From the NCBI GenBank assembly GCA_034387635.1, contig JAOANU010000011.1:94501-158500 (forward strand): a DNA stretch of 64,000 bases. Direction: 5' to 3'. This DNA comes from Rhodosporidiobolus odoratus (lineage: Eukaryota > Basidiomycota > Microbotryomycetes > Sporidiobolales > Sporidiobolaceae). Under the pieces are notes generated by a model. That model was not told the DNA's origin. It saw only the letters and a program-made list of their open reading frames with translations, and did no database searches. The position numbers and the translations under genes are program-made. Positions 11,801-23,388 of the stretch are shown here, piece by piece; position 1 is the stretch's first letter, and the number at the start of each line of letters is the position of its first letter.

Positions 11801-12453
11801 CAAAACGAAGGGCAGCTTTCGGGAACCTCATGTCAGCAAACGGTTTTGCGGAGGAGACGCTTTCAGATAAGGTTGACCAGCGAGCGTTGCCTTCAGATGA
11901 TGGCTCGGTAGTACAGAAGTCTGAACGCTTCTCCCTACCATCAGTCTTAACACAGCCCTAACCGGGGCAGAGAGCAGTTGTAATAGTGCGGAGAAGGATG
12001 CATCAGAAGGTGATTAGGGGAGAGGTCGATGAGATAGCATGAGGAACCGAGCCATGAAAAGCAGACAGGTGCACCCCGCTTGCCTTGCGCACGTACCTAT
12101 TGCTCTGTGGCCCGAGCTCCGCGAAAAGTTGCAATGTAGGTCGCCACTAGAAGAAAAGCGACAGCTCACTCGGGAAGAAGGTGGCTGGGTATCGCAGACG
12201 CAGACAAATCTACAACAAGGTGTTTGCTTTTCACGAGACCTGAACGACCTCTGCGAATCTCGTCCCGCTTGATAGACCGATTCCGTCGGGAGCAGGATCG
12301 ATAGTAGTACAGCAGATGCCTCATTGCGAACGATCTAAGGATGCAAGAAAAACGAAAGAGAACAACAAATGCAAGAGAGGAGGGGGGGATCAAGTTGATA
12401 TTGCTCACGGCGGGAAGCGACGTCTACAGTCAAGGGAGGAGGAGGTCGACAAT
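11801..12453. other. Convergent spacer, no gene seen
   Basis: The spacer lies between the duplicated oxidase 3' flank and the 3' end of the anhydrosugar kinase gene. I see no exon structure or RNA motif in it. The small open frames look random. Confidence 0.4.
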
Positions 12454-14290
12454 CTACCATTTGTTGCTGCTAACCTTGCCGTCAACATAGTTGACCATCT
12501 CCGAGACCCACGGTAGCTCGGAAGCATCACCACCAAAGGCCATCCCGCGGCGGAGGACATCGCGGTAGTTCTTTCCTGGTGCGATCTACGGAGGTGTCGA
12601 GAGGTCAGTGCCAAACCGAGCAGCAAGGAGAGGAGAGTCAAGAGCAGCCTACCTTGCCGAGAACGTAACCCTGGCGAGTCTCGACCCGTGAGGGGACCGG
12701 AATCGAGCGGCCGACGAGCGCCTCCATTCCTTGCCAGGCAAAGGTGATAGCCTCCTTTGCGTCTCCGGGTACACCAGCTGCGTCGAGCATCATAATCTTG
12801 GCTGCAGGACGACCAGCAGAAAAAACAGCGTCAGCGTCGAAGAGCAAAGAAAGGAAAGACCAGTACGGCCGCAAGGCAACGCACTTCGAGGGTAGCTCTT
12901 CTGAAGGTAGTCGGTAATGTTCGGGTTGTGAGCACCGCCTCCGCACATGAAGATCTCGTCGATGTCTTGCGAGGGAGCGTAGCGGCGGTAGTGGTCGACG
13001 ATGGCTTGTGCGGTGATGCGAGTAATGGTGGCAACGATGTCGTCCGGCGACATGCCTTGCGCGAGACCCTCCTTGATGAGATCGTGTGCCATCGTGTCGC
13101 GGAAAACCTCCCGACCGGTGCTGCATACGGAAAGGTGAAGGTGGGAAAAAGGTTAGGTCGAAAACTCTTCGACGACGAGCAAGGAGGGGAAAAAAGGTGA
13201 GAAGGCGCACGTCTTGGGCGGGTCAAGCTTGAAGTACTTGTACTCGAGGAACTTGTCAACCAGAGCCTGGTTGACTGTTCCACGCTTGCCCATCGCGCCG
13301 TCCTTGTCGTACTCTTGCTTGTTGTCGGTGAAGTATCGTACTGCCGCATCGATGAAGACGTTGCCGGGTCCACAATCAAAGTCGAAATACTGGTCGTTCA
13401 ACTTGCCGTCGACGTCGGGGGGGATGAAGCAGACGTTGGAAATGCCTGAAGGAAAAAGAGGAAGAAAGTCAGTCCCGACCTTCTTGCAAGAAGGGCAGTG
13501 GCTCAAAGAAGGGCGCACCTCCAATGTTCTGGCAGGCACGAAGCTTGGTCGGGTGGTGAAGAAGTAGGGCGTCGAAGAAAGCGATGAGGGGAGCGCCCTG
13601 GCGACCAGCAGCTTGGTCGGAAACGCGGAAGTCGGTGATGGACGTGAGACCGGTTCTGCACGTGATGGAAGCTGACTTAGCGCGACTCCAAGAAGCAGAG
13701 GAGGTAGACAAAAGAAGAGTACTTGGCTGCGAGGAAAGTACCCTCAGCAAAGGTAAGAGCCGACTTGACCTGCCCCTCTTCCGGCATCGAGAGCAGCCAG
13801 ATCGTCTGCCCGTGTGAAGCGATTGCGTCGACGTTCTTCTTGTCCACGCCATGCGTCTTGAAGAACTGCTCGGCCGCCTCGACAAAGGCGTCGCCAAGCT
13901 GGACGTTGACCTCGCTCAACTCTTCGGGAGTGGTCGAGTTGTGCAGGATCATCTTCATGACACGCTGCTTAATCGGCTGGGGAAGCGGAACTTCGCCGTA
14001 CTGTTGATATGTGCGGCAGGTCAGTCATGCTAAGGGAAAGCAGGAGAAGGAGGGGAAGCCACTGACCTTGAGGAGCTCGAAGTGCATCTCGGACGTCGGT
14101 GTCTCTTGGCGGAAGCGGCAGAGGGCGCAATCGATGCCGTCCTGTTCAATCGAAAGATCAGCGTGTCTCTTCGAGCCGCGCAGAGCATGAGGGGTCAAGA
14201 GATGCTTACCATGGACGTTCCGCTGTTCATGCCGAGAACGGTGAAGTCGAGGGCGGCATTGGTGGTGGTTCTTCCGTTGGCGTTGACCAT
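12454..14290 (-). CDS. AnmK-family 1,6-anhydrosugar kinase, probable levoglucosan kinase
   Basis: Predicted cytosolic sugar kinase that opens a 1,6-anhydro bond while phosphorylating, giving a hexose 6-phosphate. The ATG at 14290 starts [16 protein letters not shown], and the stop is at 12454 (..GKVSSNKW). Family motifs, read across introns: [17 protein letters not shown] (nucleotide loop), [35 protein letters not shown] (with the Asp of the FDxGPGN motif, the expected base), [13 protein letters not shown] and [17 protein letters not shown]. In bacteria AnmK acts on anhydro-N-acetylmuramic acid from peptidoglycan. The characterised yeast members (Lipomyces levoglucosan kinase) act on levoglucosan, which makes that the likelier substrate here. 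It shares a divergent promoter with an MFS sugar transporter, which fits uptake followed by phosphorylation. Substrate remains an inference. Confidence 0.85.
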
Positions 14291-14676
14291 GATATCTGAG
14301 TGTGCGAGTGTGTGAGTGTGTGAGTGTGTGAGGAAAGGCAAGAAGAGCGAGCTACCGGCGAGAGAGGAGCCGAGGGAAGGGATCGGAGAGTGGGGAGAAA
14401 CAGAGACCGAACCAATCGCATTCACGCTTTCCGCGGCTGAACGGCTGAACGGCTGAAGGGCAAAACGGCAAAACGGCAAAACAACGCTTCATCTATCCCG
14501 AGGGCTTCTAGTCGGACACCCCGCGTTGCCTACTGCGGGCTTCCTCCACTTCCTCTGTTCCTTCGTCTCTTTCTCTCCGCTCTCTTCCCCATAATTTCTC
14601 TTCCTTGGCTTCATCCCGTACTCACTCCGCACCTCGATCTTCCCAACCCTCGCCCATTCCCCACACACGGCCCAAC
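14291..14676. promoter_or_regulatory. Divergent promoter with CGG direct repeats and GT-rich tracts
   Basis: 386 bp separate the two divergent start codons. On the plus strand CGG triplets begin at 14434, 14442, 14450, 14466 and 14474. They lie in a GGCTGAAC-type run followed by a GGCAAAAC-type run, so spacing is 8 bp or a multiple of it. Zn2Cys6 regulators commonly bind spaced CGG triplets. A TGTGAG-type tract lies at ~14298-14332, next to the kinase start. Co-regulation of the two genes is an inference. Confidence 0.55.
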
Positions 14677-17117
14677 ATGGCCATGCCGCTGTGGAAGCGT
14701 CTTTTCCCGTCAGCGAGAAGCCTCAATTTCGCCATTCAGCTCTTCTCGCTTACGGCTATTTTCTTTGAGGGTTATGACCGTACGTCCTGAGTCCATCTTG
14801 CCTCACAACGGCTAAATTGACCTCTTGTGCGGCATGCAGAGGGTGTTATGGGTGGTGGTGTGTTGCATCTTGTGTTTTTTTCGCCAATTCGGTTCGATTC
14901 GAGAACTGACCGGACCTTTCCGCATCGCTCCGATAGTCAACTCTTCACCCGACTACCTTCGCGAGGTTGGTATCGGCAACTACCCAACTGAGGAGGTCAC
15001 CGACACGACCCACCAGGGCGGTATCGTGTCCATATACTGTTTGTACCTTTCCTTTGCTGCCGTACCTTCCCTTTCTCAATTACCAGCTGACCTTCGCTCT
15101 CCGTCGCAGATCTCGGTTGTATCGTCGGCTGTTTCATCGGTGGATGGTTTGCGGACCGATGGGGTCGCATCAACGGCGTGCTCGTTTCTGCCATCTTTGC
15201 CATGGTCGGCGGTGCTCTTCAGGCCGCAACACAGTCTTCTGATTTCATGCTTGTGGCGCGTGTTGTCACAGGCTTCGGTACTGGCGCCATTACAGCGTGC
15301 GTTGACTTCCCCTTTCCATCTCTTTCTCTCCTCTCTGTTCTCCTTTCTTTTCCCTTTTTTCCTTTGGTTCTTTTCTCCTCGTCCTCTCAGTTTTCCCCGA
15401 CGCCGGCGTTGTATAGACTGCTGTACCACAGCAGAGACTGACCCGCTTGTTCATGCACGCACAGGATCGTCCCCGTTTATTGTTCGGAGGTTGCCGGCGC
15501 CGCGCACCGCGGCGCTTTCCTCGGCTACGTCTTTATCGCCAACTACCTCGGTATCTCTGTAGCATACTGGCTGTCATTTGGAGTAAGTCTATCACCCAGC
15601 GTCTTACGAGGTTCGAATCCTGACCGCCTTATACCCTTACAGCTCGGCTTCATCAACAACGGTCTTTCCCCCATCCGTTGGCGCTTCCTCCTCGCCTTCC
15701 AATGCGTGCCAGCAATCATCCTCGTCGTAGGTATCAAGCTCCTTCCCGACTCGCCGCGCTACCTCGCCTCTGTCGGCCGCCACGACGAAGCTCGCATGGT
15801 TCTCGAGCACATTCGCGGCGGAGCGTCGCCCGACCTTGAGGCTGAGCTCGCTCAGATGCGCGACGAGGCGGCGCACAACAAGGGATCCGGCGTCGGCGAG
15901 TTTGTCAGGATCCTATCGGGGCGCGCCAACACGGAACTGCACAACCACCTTGGTCGTCGTGCATGGCTTTCGATTTGGCTGCAGATCATGGCTTCCTGGG
16001 TCTGTCTTTTCTCCTGTCCTCGACCTTTCGCCGCCACCACTGACGCTACCCTCCCCGCGCAGTCTGGAATCACGGCGGTCACCGCGTACTCGCCGACCCT
16101 CCTTTCTCAGGCGGGTTACTCAACCACGAAGCAAGCTGGTCTTGCAGGCGGGCTGAACACGATCGGTATCATCGGTGCGTTCTCTCTCCTCCTGTCTCTC
16201 TCTCTGACCAGCTCGATATTGACGCTGCTTTGCCCCCGCGCAGGAACCATCATCTCCGCACAAATCGTCGACCGCTTCGGCCGTCGCAAATGCTTGATGA
16301 GCGGATCCCTCGGTCTCGCCAGTGTCAACCTCATCGCCGCCTCTCTCTACGAGGCTTCGCTTCACAAGGAGAGCCTCGCTACCTCGATCGCTCCCGCCGC
16401 GGTCGCCATGCTTTTCCTCTTCAACCTTGTTTATGCCGCGACGTGGGGCACGATTGCCTTCCTCATTCCGACTGGTGCGTTCTTTCCTCTTTGTGCGAAT
16501 GGCTTGGCATCGTGACTGACCCTGAGCGCCTGTTCCGCAGAGATTTTCCCCTCTGAGATGCGGTCGCAGGGAAACGGTTTCGGTATTACCGGTTGGGGTG
16601 CGGCCGTTCTCTTTGCCTTCGGTCTTCTAGGCGGCCTTGCTGACCTAGCTCAACGTTCGCTCAACAGCTATCGGTGTCGGCATGACTGTCCTCGTCAACC
16701 CGATTATGTTCGGCTCGATTGGCGTGCGTCGTCTTCCCTGCCCCTTCTCTTCAATTCACGACAACTCACATCCTTCCCTCTTGACAGTCCCGCACCTACT
16801 TCCTCTTCACCGGCCTCAACCTGCTCTGGATCCCGATAGTCTGTAAGTTTCCCTCCCTTTTCTTCCCCTCTCTCGATGCTGCGGGCTGACCTTACCTACC
16901 ACGATTCACCACAGTCTACTTCTACCCTGAGACGGCCGGTCGCTCCCTCGAGTCCCTCACTCACCTCTTCGACGGCGGACCCCTCAACTCGCAAATGGAG
17001 CGCAACTTTGCCTTCGCCCAGGGTACCGGCTCGCGCGTTATGGAGCAGATGGAGAAGCACACTCAGTCTTGGGACGAGAAGCCAACTATCCGAAATCTCG
17101 AAGAGACTGACGTTTGA
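14677..17117 (+). CDS. MFS sugar transporter
   Basis: Predicted plasma-membrane sugar porter with 12 membrane segments. The ATG at 14677 starts MAMPLWKRLFPSARSLNF, and exons run to ..IRNLEETDV at 17117. Family signatures, read across introns: FFEGYDQGVMGG, FADRWGRINGVLVSAIF (loop 2-3 motif), PVYCSEVAGAAHRG, LLPDSPRYLASVGRHDEA (PESPRYL-like), TIISAQIVDRFGRRKCLM (loop 8-9 motif), IPTEIFPSEMR and YFYPETAGRSLESL. About nine short introns interrupt it. Length and motifs are those of the fungal hexose/disaccharide transporter family. The gene is divergent from the anhydrosugar kinase with a shared 386-bp promoter, so levoglucosan or a related anhydrosugar is a reasonable cargo, but the sequence does not show it. 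No defect seen. Confidence 0.9.
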
Positions 17118-18282
17118 GCGATGTATGACGAGGCATGGAACGACGTGGAGGTGGAAGTGACGCCCAAGTTCAGGCAGTCTTGTACCACTTATGTATCTAC
17201 TTGGCAGCATTGCAACTGATTGTATTCTTGCAACCTTGCCGACCGCGGCTTCTGAGATAGTAAAAGCTCTACGTCGCCTTGGCTCTTTTTGTCTGCTGAT
17301 GGCGAGTTCTCTAGGACTGCCCGTATTTTCCTTCCCGCCGCCTTCCAGCCCCGGGGCTTTTCCGATACTTGTAGTTGCAGCCTCTTGGTCGTCTGTCGCC
17401 GCCCCGCCCTTCCTGCCAGTCACTGCACATATTTGAGGGCTCCCGTCTGCGTACGCTCTGAGCCTCGGACCAGAGGCCGTGAGTCCTTTCCCTCTTCCTC
17501 GACCTCTCCTGACATTCTCTTTTCCATACGGAAATTGTTCACCAATCTCGCATCTCAGCACGCTGGCAACATACCTTCAGGCTGACCTTGTGTGTGCCGC
17601 CCTCGCCACCGTTTCGTGGTGTTGATACCTTCACACCCCATCTGAACCGACTTGAGAAGGTCAAACAAGACATCACCCGCTTTGTTACCGCTGCTAGTTA
17701 TGCACAGAGAGTCGCGTGCTGCACTATTGGTCCGAATCAACGACGACGCATTACCTGTGCACTAATAGAGCGATCGGACAGGATCCGATTGCGAGCGGCG
17801 AGAGAGGTTTTTTTCCACTCTTTTCTTCATGAAGAGGCTGTGGTCTTGCACACCTCGCTATGGTCCAGCTGAGAGGTACAGGGAGAACACTAGCCAGTAG
17901 ACCTCGCAAAGTACTCTGAGATGACACTGGTCATTAGAGCGACCCAGTTGGGAGGAACAAACTTGTATTGAAGGCTCCCCGAGGCTTGTATTCCTTGCCC
18001 TCCTGAAGCGGCTGCTTTGGCAATAGCAACTCTCTGGAGATGCAGATCTGTGAATTCCCCGCATTGACCTGTGAGTGCTGAGTGTTCAGGCAAACCTAAC
18101 ATTTGCAGGCTATCTCATTCTTTGCTACACCGCGCGTTGCCATAATAGTTGGTGCTGATCCTTCTCTTGCTGGATGAGCTTCAAAAAGCAGAGAACAGTT
18201 CCGTCCCACGGCAGGAGAGAGGTAAATGCGACAAGCAAAAGGAAAGTAAAGACTCCCACCACGCGGGCGACGCAAAAGAAAA
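17118..18282. other. Intergenic region, no gene seen
   Basis: The region holds the 3' flank of the sugar transporter gene and the downstream side of tRNA-Ile. Open frames on both strands lack splice structure and recognisable motifs. Confidence 0.4.
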
Positions 18283-18370
18283 TGCTCAGTGGCGGGATCG
18301 AACCGCCGACATTGGACTAACAGCTAAGAGCTTATTAGGTCCACATCATAACCAACTAGATCAACCGAGC
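18283..18370 (-). tRNA. tRNA-Ile (AAT anticodon) with a 14-nt intron
   Basis: On the minus strand the acceptor stem is GCTCGGT paired with ACTGAGC, with discriminator A. The anticodon stem is TGGAC/GTCCA. The loop is CTAATA, then a 14-nt intron (AGCTCTTAGCTGTT) after position 37, then A. The T arm is GGCGG-TTCGATC-CCGCC. The mature length is 74. A TTTTCTTTT tract follows the 3' end and could terminate Pol III. The exons are identical to the second copy at 41606, and only the intron differs. Confidence 0.93.
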
Positions 18371-18739
18371 TTGTACGTGAGCGGCCGAATTTTGTATCCA
18401 TATATCGCGCGTTTGCTCGCGCATTCCAGTCCACTACATCGCCACGCATCTTCTCCCCCGTTTGCGCATGCGATACCCCAGACCGACCCAGAACTCAATG
18501 GGACCCTCGCTAAGCCACTCTGAACGATCCGTGAACTTTCTGTGAACCCTCCGGCCCGGTACATTGCGGGAAAGGAAGACGATGCGATATATATACCTTC
18601 CTTGCTTCAGAGAGTCCCTGTAGACCTACGACCTTCCCTTGCCTTCCCTGTCATGATCAAAGCGTCTACAATAGCGTCCTCCTCTCGTCTGTCCCCTTCA
18701 CCACTTGTCCCGGGATAAAATACACCCCCTTCGACTTGA

Positions 18740-20609
18740 TCACGGCAAGACGACATACTTCTGCAGATGCTCCGGAATCTCGTTCAAGAGGTTCTTGGAT
18801 TCGAGCCACTTTTTGGAAAAGAGTCGGGATTGGTAGCTGTATAACACAGTACGCGTCGACGAGAGAGGGGCGGGGAGAGATAGGATGCATCAGTCAGTCA
18901 GTGCAGCACTGTCCAGGTCTTTCATCGCCCACGATGCTATAGCCAGCACCACGCGATGACGATGAAAGGGAAGAACTGGAAGAAGGAGAACAAAAAGCCA
19001 TACCGATAAGCCCCATCGCACAAAATAGTAACAACCCTACTCCCCTTCCCCAACTTCTCCGCCAACTCCTTAGCAGCCACAACATTCAACGCGGTCGAAG
19101 CTCCAACATACAAACCATCTTGATCGAGGAGGTGGTAGATCATGGCGATGGTTTTCGAGTCGGGAATGTGGAGAGCTCCGTCGATGAGGGAGATGTCTTG
19201 GGCGAGGTTGTCGGTGACGCGCCCCTGGCCGATACCTGCGTACGCCAATGGAGTCAGTCAGTACAGAGCGAGGGTGCCGCGCTTCGACTGGAAGGCGACA
19301 AGGAGTGCAAGGTAGGCCTGAAAAGGGAGATAGACGAAAGCGTACCCTCAGTAATACTCCCCCCAACCCTCTCCAAAGTCCCCCTATTGATGTACCCCTC
19401 CAAGCAGCTCCCAGGCGGATCCGCCAACCAACACTGCACCTTCCCTCCACTCAAGTCCTTCAAGCTACGGGTAACACCGGCCAGGGTCCCTCCCGTGCCG
19501 GTGGAACAGATGAAGGCGTTTAGGCCGCCGGGGAGGTCGGCGGTTTGGGAGTAGATTTCGGGTCCGGTGGTATGGATGTGGGCGGCGCGGTTGCCTTCAA
19601 AGTTGCTGTATCAGGGAATCGGGGTTGGTGGCAGAAGGGCGAAGAAGGGGAGATGATCCGGAGAAGAGGATTTGAACGAGCGACGTAGCGGGAAACAACA
19701 TGACGAAGACGAATCAGCAGGGTAACGGATGATGCGGGGGACGCGACAGCGACCGGAAGTGTAACGCACTCGAACTGGTTCACCCAAGCCGCATTATCCA
19801 ATCGCTCCGCATGCCGCTTCGCCTGATGGTTGTAGTTTTCAGGGTTCTCATAGGCGACAGCTGCAAGGATATCGGTGCGTTAGCGTCACCTTCTGGCCGA
19901 GAAGGGTGCGGTGGGAGAAGAAGGAAGCAAAAAAATAGCTGAAGGGGAAGCAAGTCAATATTGGGGCAAGAGGCTTACCTGGGACGGGGTAGACCTCGGC
20001 GCCAAGCATCCTCAGCAGATCAATCTTCTCCTGCGATTGTGTCTACATATGAAAAAGGGGTCAGTATATTGATACGCACGTCGGCGGAGAGAGGCGAGTT
20101 GGGAAGGAAATGAAGGACACATAAGCGAATCCTGCCACGCACATTCGGCATATAGATAACACATTTGTACCCCTTGGCCCTGCAGACATGGGCCAACCCG
20201 ATTCCGGTGTTGCCAGCCGTGCCCTCGACGATGGTTCCTCCCGGTTGAATCCTTCCGGTCTTCTCAGCCCACATAACGAGTCCCAGGGCGGCGCGATCCT
20301 TGACGGACCCGCCGGGGTTCATGAACTCTGCTTTTCCGAGAATTTCGCAGCCAGTTTGGATGGAGAGGGAATTGATGCGGATCTGGGAAGGTAGGGAGGG
20401 TCAGCAGTCAAGAGAGACGAGAGGAGGAAAGGGGAGTAGCGGAAGAGGGTGCGCACGAGTGGAGTGTTTCCGATCGCTCCTACGAAGCCATTCACGGGGA
20501 GCGAGTGAGGGTGAGGTTTGAGTTCGGGAGTGTGAGCGGGGGCGGCGTAACGGAGTCGGGGAGTCGATCGAAAGGCTTGACGGGCCATAGGGGAGGCACG
20601 GAGTAGCAT
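18740..20609 (-). CDS. Cysteine synthase (O-acetylserine sulfhydrylase family), probably mitochondrial
   Basis: PLP enzyme that makes cysteine from O-acetylserine (or a related ester) and sulfide. The ATG at 20609 gives an Arg/Ala/Ser-rich leader ([19 protein letters not shown]) typical of mitochondrial import. Motifs, read across introns: [26 protein letters not shown] (PLP lysine in SVKDR), [24 protein letters not shown] (PLP-phosphate loop), ADPPGSC and [17 protein letters not shown] near the end. The stop is at 18740 (..LQKYVVLP). It lacks the N-terminal haem domain and C-terminal CBS pair of cystathionine beta-synthase, which argues for cysteine synthase. It is divergent from the Tom6-like gene, about 160 bp between start codons. 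Confidence 0.88.
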
Positions 20610-20768
20610 GTTGGCTGAGTACCGTCTGGTATCGAGCGAGTGGTAGGAGCAGGAAGGAATAGAACAGCAGATCAGAAGTTGAAGGTGTGCTGCTGCTGAT
20701 CATCGGAATTCGAAATCAGATTCATCCCCAGACTTTACGCATCTACACAGCCTAGACCCTAGCCTACA

Positions 20769-21159
20769 ATGTACGTAACCACTTCATCGCTCCGCTCGTG
20801 CTGCCCCGAGTGTCCCCTCTTCCCTGCTCACATTTGACCCACTTTCGTCCCCGACTTCTCACTTGATGAACGTATTCTTGCCCCTCGCCTTCTGAACCAT
20901 AGGGATCGCCCCGGACAGCCTCAGCAGATCTCTGTAGCCTCCCTCCTCAAAGCCCAGTACCAAGACCCGGAGAGTTGGGCCGCCAACAAGAGTCAGTCCC
21001 TTTCCCTTCTTACCCTCCCCTGCCTGTTTTGAGGCTGACTGCTCTCCGACTGCCCTACCGTCTTGGTCGTGAACAGTCGTCCTCACTGCCTTCGCCACTT
21101 TCGCCGGAGCCGTCGTCGCCATTGCAAACTTTGGCGACCTGCTCGTCCCGACTTTCTAG
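20769..21159 (+). CDS. TOM6: Tom6-like small subunit of the mitochondrial outer-membrane translocase
   Basis: Three tiny exons encode a 57-residue protein. The start codon is itself split: AT at 20769-20770, a 132-bp intron (20771-20902, GTACGT donor), then G. Exon 2 reads MDRPGQPQQISVASLLKAQY up to WAANK. A second intron is 20992-21076. Exon 3 gives one membrane segment and the end FGDLLVPTF, with TAG at 21159. The layout, a short soluble part, one tail-anchor-like helix and a DLLxP-type C-terminus, matches the Tom6 family, which stabilises the import pore. Similarity in such short proteins is weak, so another small membrane protein is possible. Exons this short escape simple reading-frame searches. 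Confidence 0.6.
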
Positions 21160-21580
21160 ATCTGCAACCAGTCGACGAGTGCGATGTCGGTCCGTCACCG
21201 ACTTGCCCGATCTTCACCACGCTGACCGCCTTCTTACAGGATCTAGTCACTGGACTTTGCCGCTAGGCCAAAACCACTTCAGTCGCCTTCCCTCTCTTTT
21301 CCTCCCTCGTTTCGTTTTCTCTCACCCCGCCGCCCTCTTGTAGCAATATCTGCCGCCCACCTTCTTAGCCTGCTTATACAGTACACCCCGCAGCCACAGG
21401 CCGAAAATTGCACACTTTCAATGATACCCCTCCCTTTCCCGCTTGCTTGCTGATCTCTCTTGCGAGAGAGAAGAGTCCGGGAAAGAGGCAGCCTTCGACT
21501 GTCGACTAAAGTGAAACTATCACAACCAGTGAGGCCTTGTTTCTGTGTCCTTCTCCCTTCTACTACTGCCTCTGCAGTAC

Positions 21581-23388
21581 TCAATCCCGAGCAACCCCAT
21601 CCGTCGTTACTGCCCCCGCTCCATTCCCAGCCAACCCCTTCTTCCCCGCCTCGTAAACTCCCAAAAACACTGCCCCTCCTCCAGAAATCCACAAAACCCG
21701 CGGCACCCACCCTTTGAACAAGGCTCGGGGACCTTCTTCGCGGAGGATGAGGCGGAGGGTGAGGGGGAGAGAGTTGGGGTAGTGTCTGTGTTGAGGCAGG
21801 GGTGGTGGAGGTTTTGAGGTCGCGGTTGTTGATGCTGATGCTGATGCTGATGCTGATGCTGATGGTGGTGATGAGGGAGAGGGTGAGGGTGAGGATGTTG
21901 GCGATGCAGATGAGGAGGAGGAAGATGAAGAGGCTGAAGGAGCGCAAGAAGAAGAAGAAGAATTCGACAACATGATCCTAGTCTTACAAACATCCAAAGG
22001 GGTCGTCAATCCAGCGGCCACCCCTCCCGCCAAACTTCCGCATCCCGCCGCCTGAATCGCCGGCAGATCCGCCGAACTGGGGTTGGTTGGGGACAGGGCG
22101 GAGGGGAGGTTGTGGTAAGTTGCGAGGACGAGTTTGAGGTGCTCATAGAGGGGGAATTGGATGAGGGAGAAGGGGATCTGACGGGAAAGAGATACTGTTC
22201 AGCCTCCCTCTATGTCAAGGTGCGAGTGGAGGGAAGAGAGGAAGAGCAAGTCTTCCGAGAAGAGAGGAAGGGGAAAAGTACCTCTCGAGCGACAGTCGTT
22301 CCAAACCCTCGATAAAACCCTGCCAACCCATCTCGTGCCAAAACCGCCCGGAAGACGGCGAGAGAACCCGTTCCGGCAGAAGAGGTTTGGGAGCGTTGTT
22401 TGACAACTTCGGTCGGAACACGGATCAGACAGGCGGCCTGGATACGTTCAAGAAGGGCGTCAGTGACAGAGTATAGGAAGCAGAAGACGGGTTCAGAGGG
22501 GTATAGGAGAGGAGGAGAACCAAGATCGCGAAACGGGCAAAAGGGAGAAATGGTGTGTACAGGGTGCGATGGCAAAGGGTAGGTCAAGAAAGAGAAAGAA
22601 AAAAGGAACGTACAACCTCTCCTCCACTAGCCGATAACATATGAACCACCGGTCTCATCCCTTCCTCCCTCAACTGCGGCACCGCCCTCGGTAGGAACCC
22701 TTTCAACGTTTCATAGGTCGTGAAGAAGAAACTGGCTGCGGCGCGGCGCGCGGTGGGTAGAGGCGAGGTGAGGCCGGAGGAGAGAGAGAGAGGGAAATGG
22801 GTCAGCGTCGTGCTTGATAACGAAGGGTGCAGTGCCAAGGGTCCGCCAGCAGGGCAAGTTACCGCCGCAGGCACACAATCACGCGCCTGGCCCGGCGGGC
22901 AAGATCAAAGCTGGCTCGCCCCCGCCTCACTCGGAGAGAGCTCATCGAGGGTTTTTCGCGCCCGACGACGCGGGGCCTCCTCGCTCATGCGCAGCGGACG
23001 ACGCTCGTCGGGCCAGATGAAGGGGCGTATGAGAGGGCGGGGGGAGGGGGGGGGGGGGGGTGGCGCCCCTTTGAAGAGTCGAGCTCACCCCCGGGAGCAC
23101 TGCCGACGACGGCACTGCCGAGACCGCGGTAGACGCCCTTGAAGCCTCCGGCCTGGACGAAGCCTTGACTGGACTGCAAGCGGGTCTTAAGGGTGTCGAT
23201 CGGAAAGAAGAGGGTGTCGACCGAGGTTCCTCTGGAAGCAATGAGCGAGTCAGTTGACCCGATAAAGCGGAAGGGAGGAAAGTGAGGAAGACAAGATGAG
23301 GAAAGAGGAGAAAGACTGACGCGAGTGCGCCGGCAACGAGAGCGGTATAGAAGGGTGTAGGGGGCGGTAGTGTGGTCGTATCTGTCAT
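21581..23388 (-). CDS. SAM5: Mitochondrial S-adenosylmethionine carrier (SLC25 family)
   Basis: Inner-membrane carrier that brings SAM into mitochondria in exchange for S-adenosylhomocysteine. The ATG at 23388 starts [20 protein letters not shown]. The three carrier repeats each show a PxD/ExxK/R motif: [12 protein letters not shown] (the SAM-carrier form), [10 protein letters not shown] and [12 protein letters not shown], with GxYRG/FKGW-type partners ([47 protein letters not shown]). The third repeat has a long Ser/Ala/Pro insertion in its matrix loop, encoded by GCTGAT-type triplet repeats around 21830-21862. The intron at 22736-23088 is 353 bp, several times the local norm, and carries a repeat shared with two neighbouring genes. 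The gene is divergent from the CorA gene, 135 bp between start codons. Confidence 0.88.
22859..23017 (-). repeat. Intronic GC-rich repeat, copy C (inside the SAM carrier intron)
   Basis: On the minus strand, the sense strand of its host, it runs from CCCGACGAGCGTCGTC through GAGCTCTCTCCGAGTGAG to GGGCCAGGCGCGTGATT and CTGCGGCGGTAAC. It aligns block by block with copies A and B. The host intron also holds a run of 15 G on the plus strand at 23046-23060. This is the most diverged of the three copies. Confidence 0.75.

Noticed and set aside
14298..14332. TGTGAG-type tract as a telomere-like or binding repeat
   Set aside because: It is a short simple repeat in a promoter, and nothing else suggests a telomere. 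It may only influence promoter structure.
18740..20609. Cystathionine beta-synthase instead of cysteine synthase
   Set aside because: The gene ends soon after the PLP domain with no C-terminal CBS pair and has no N-terminal haem region.
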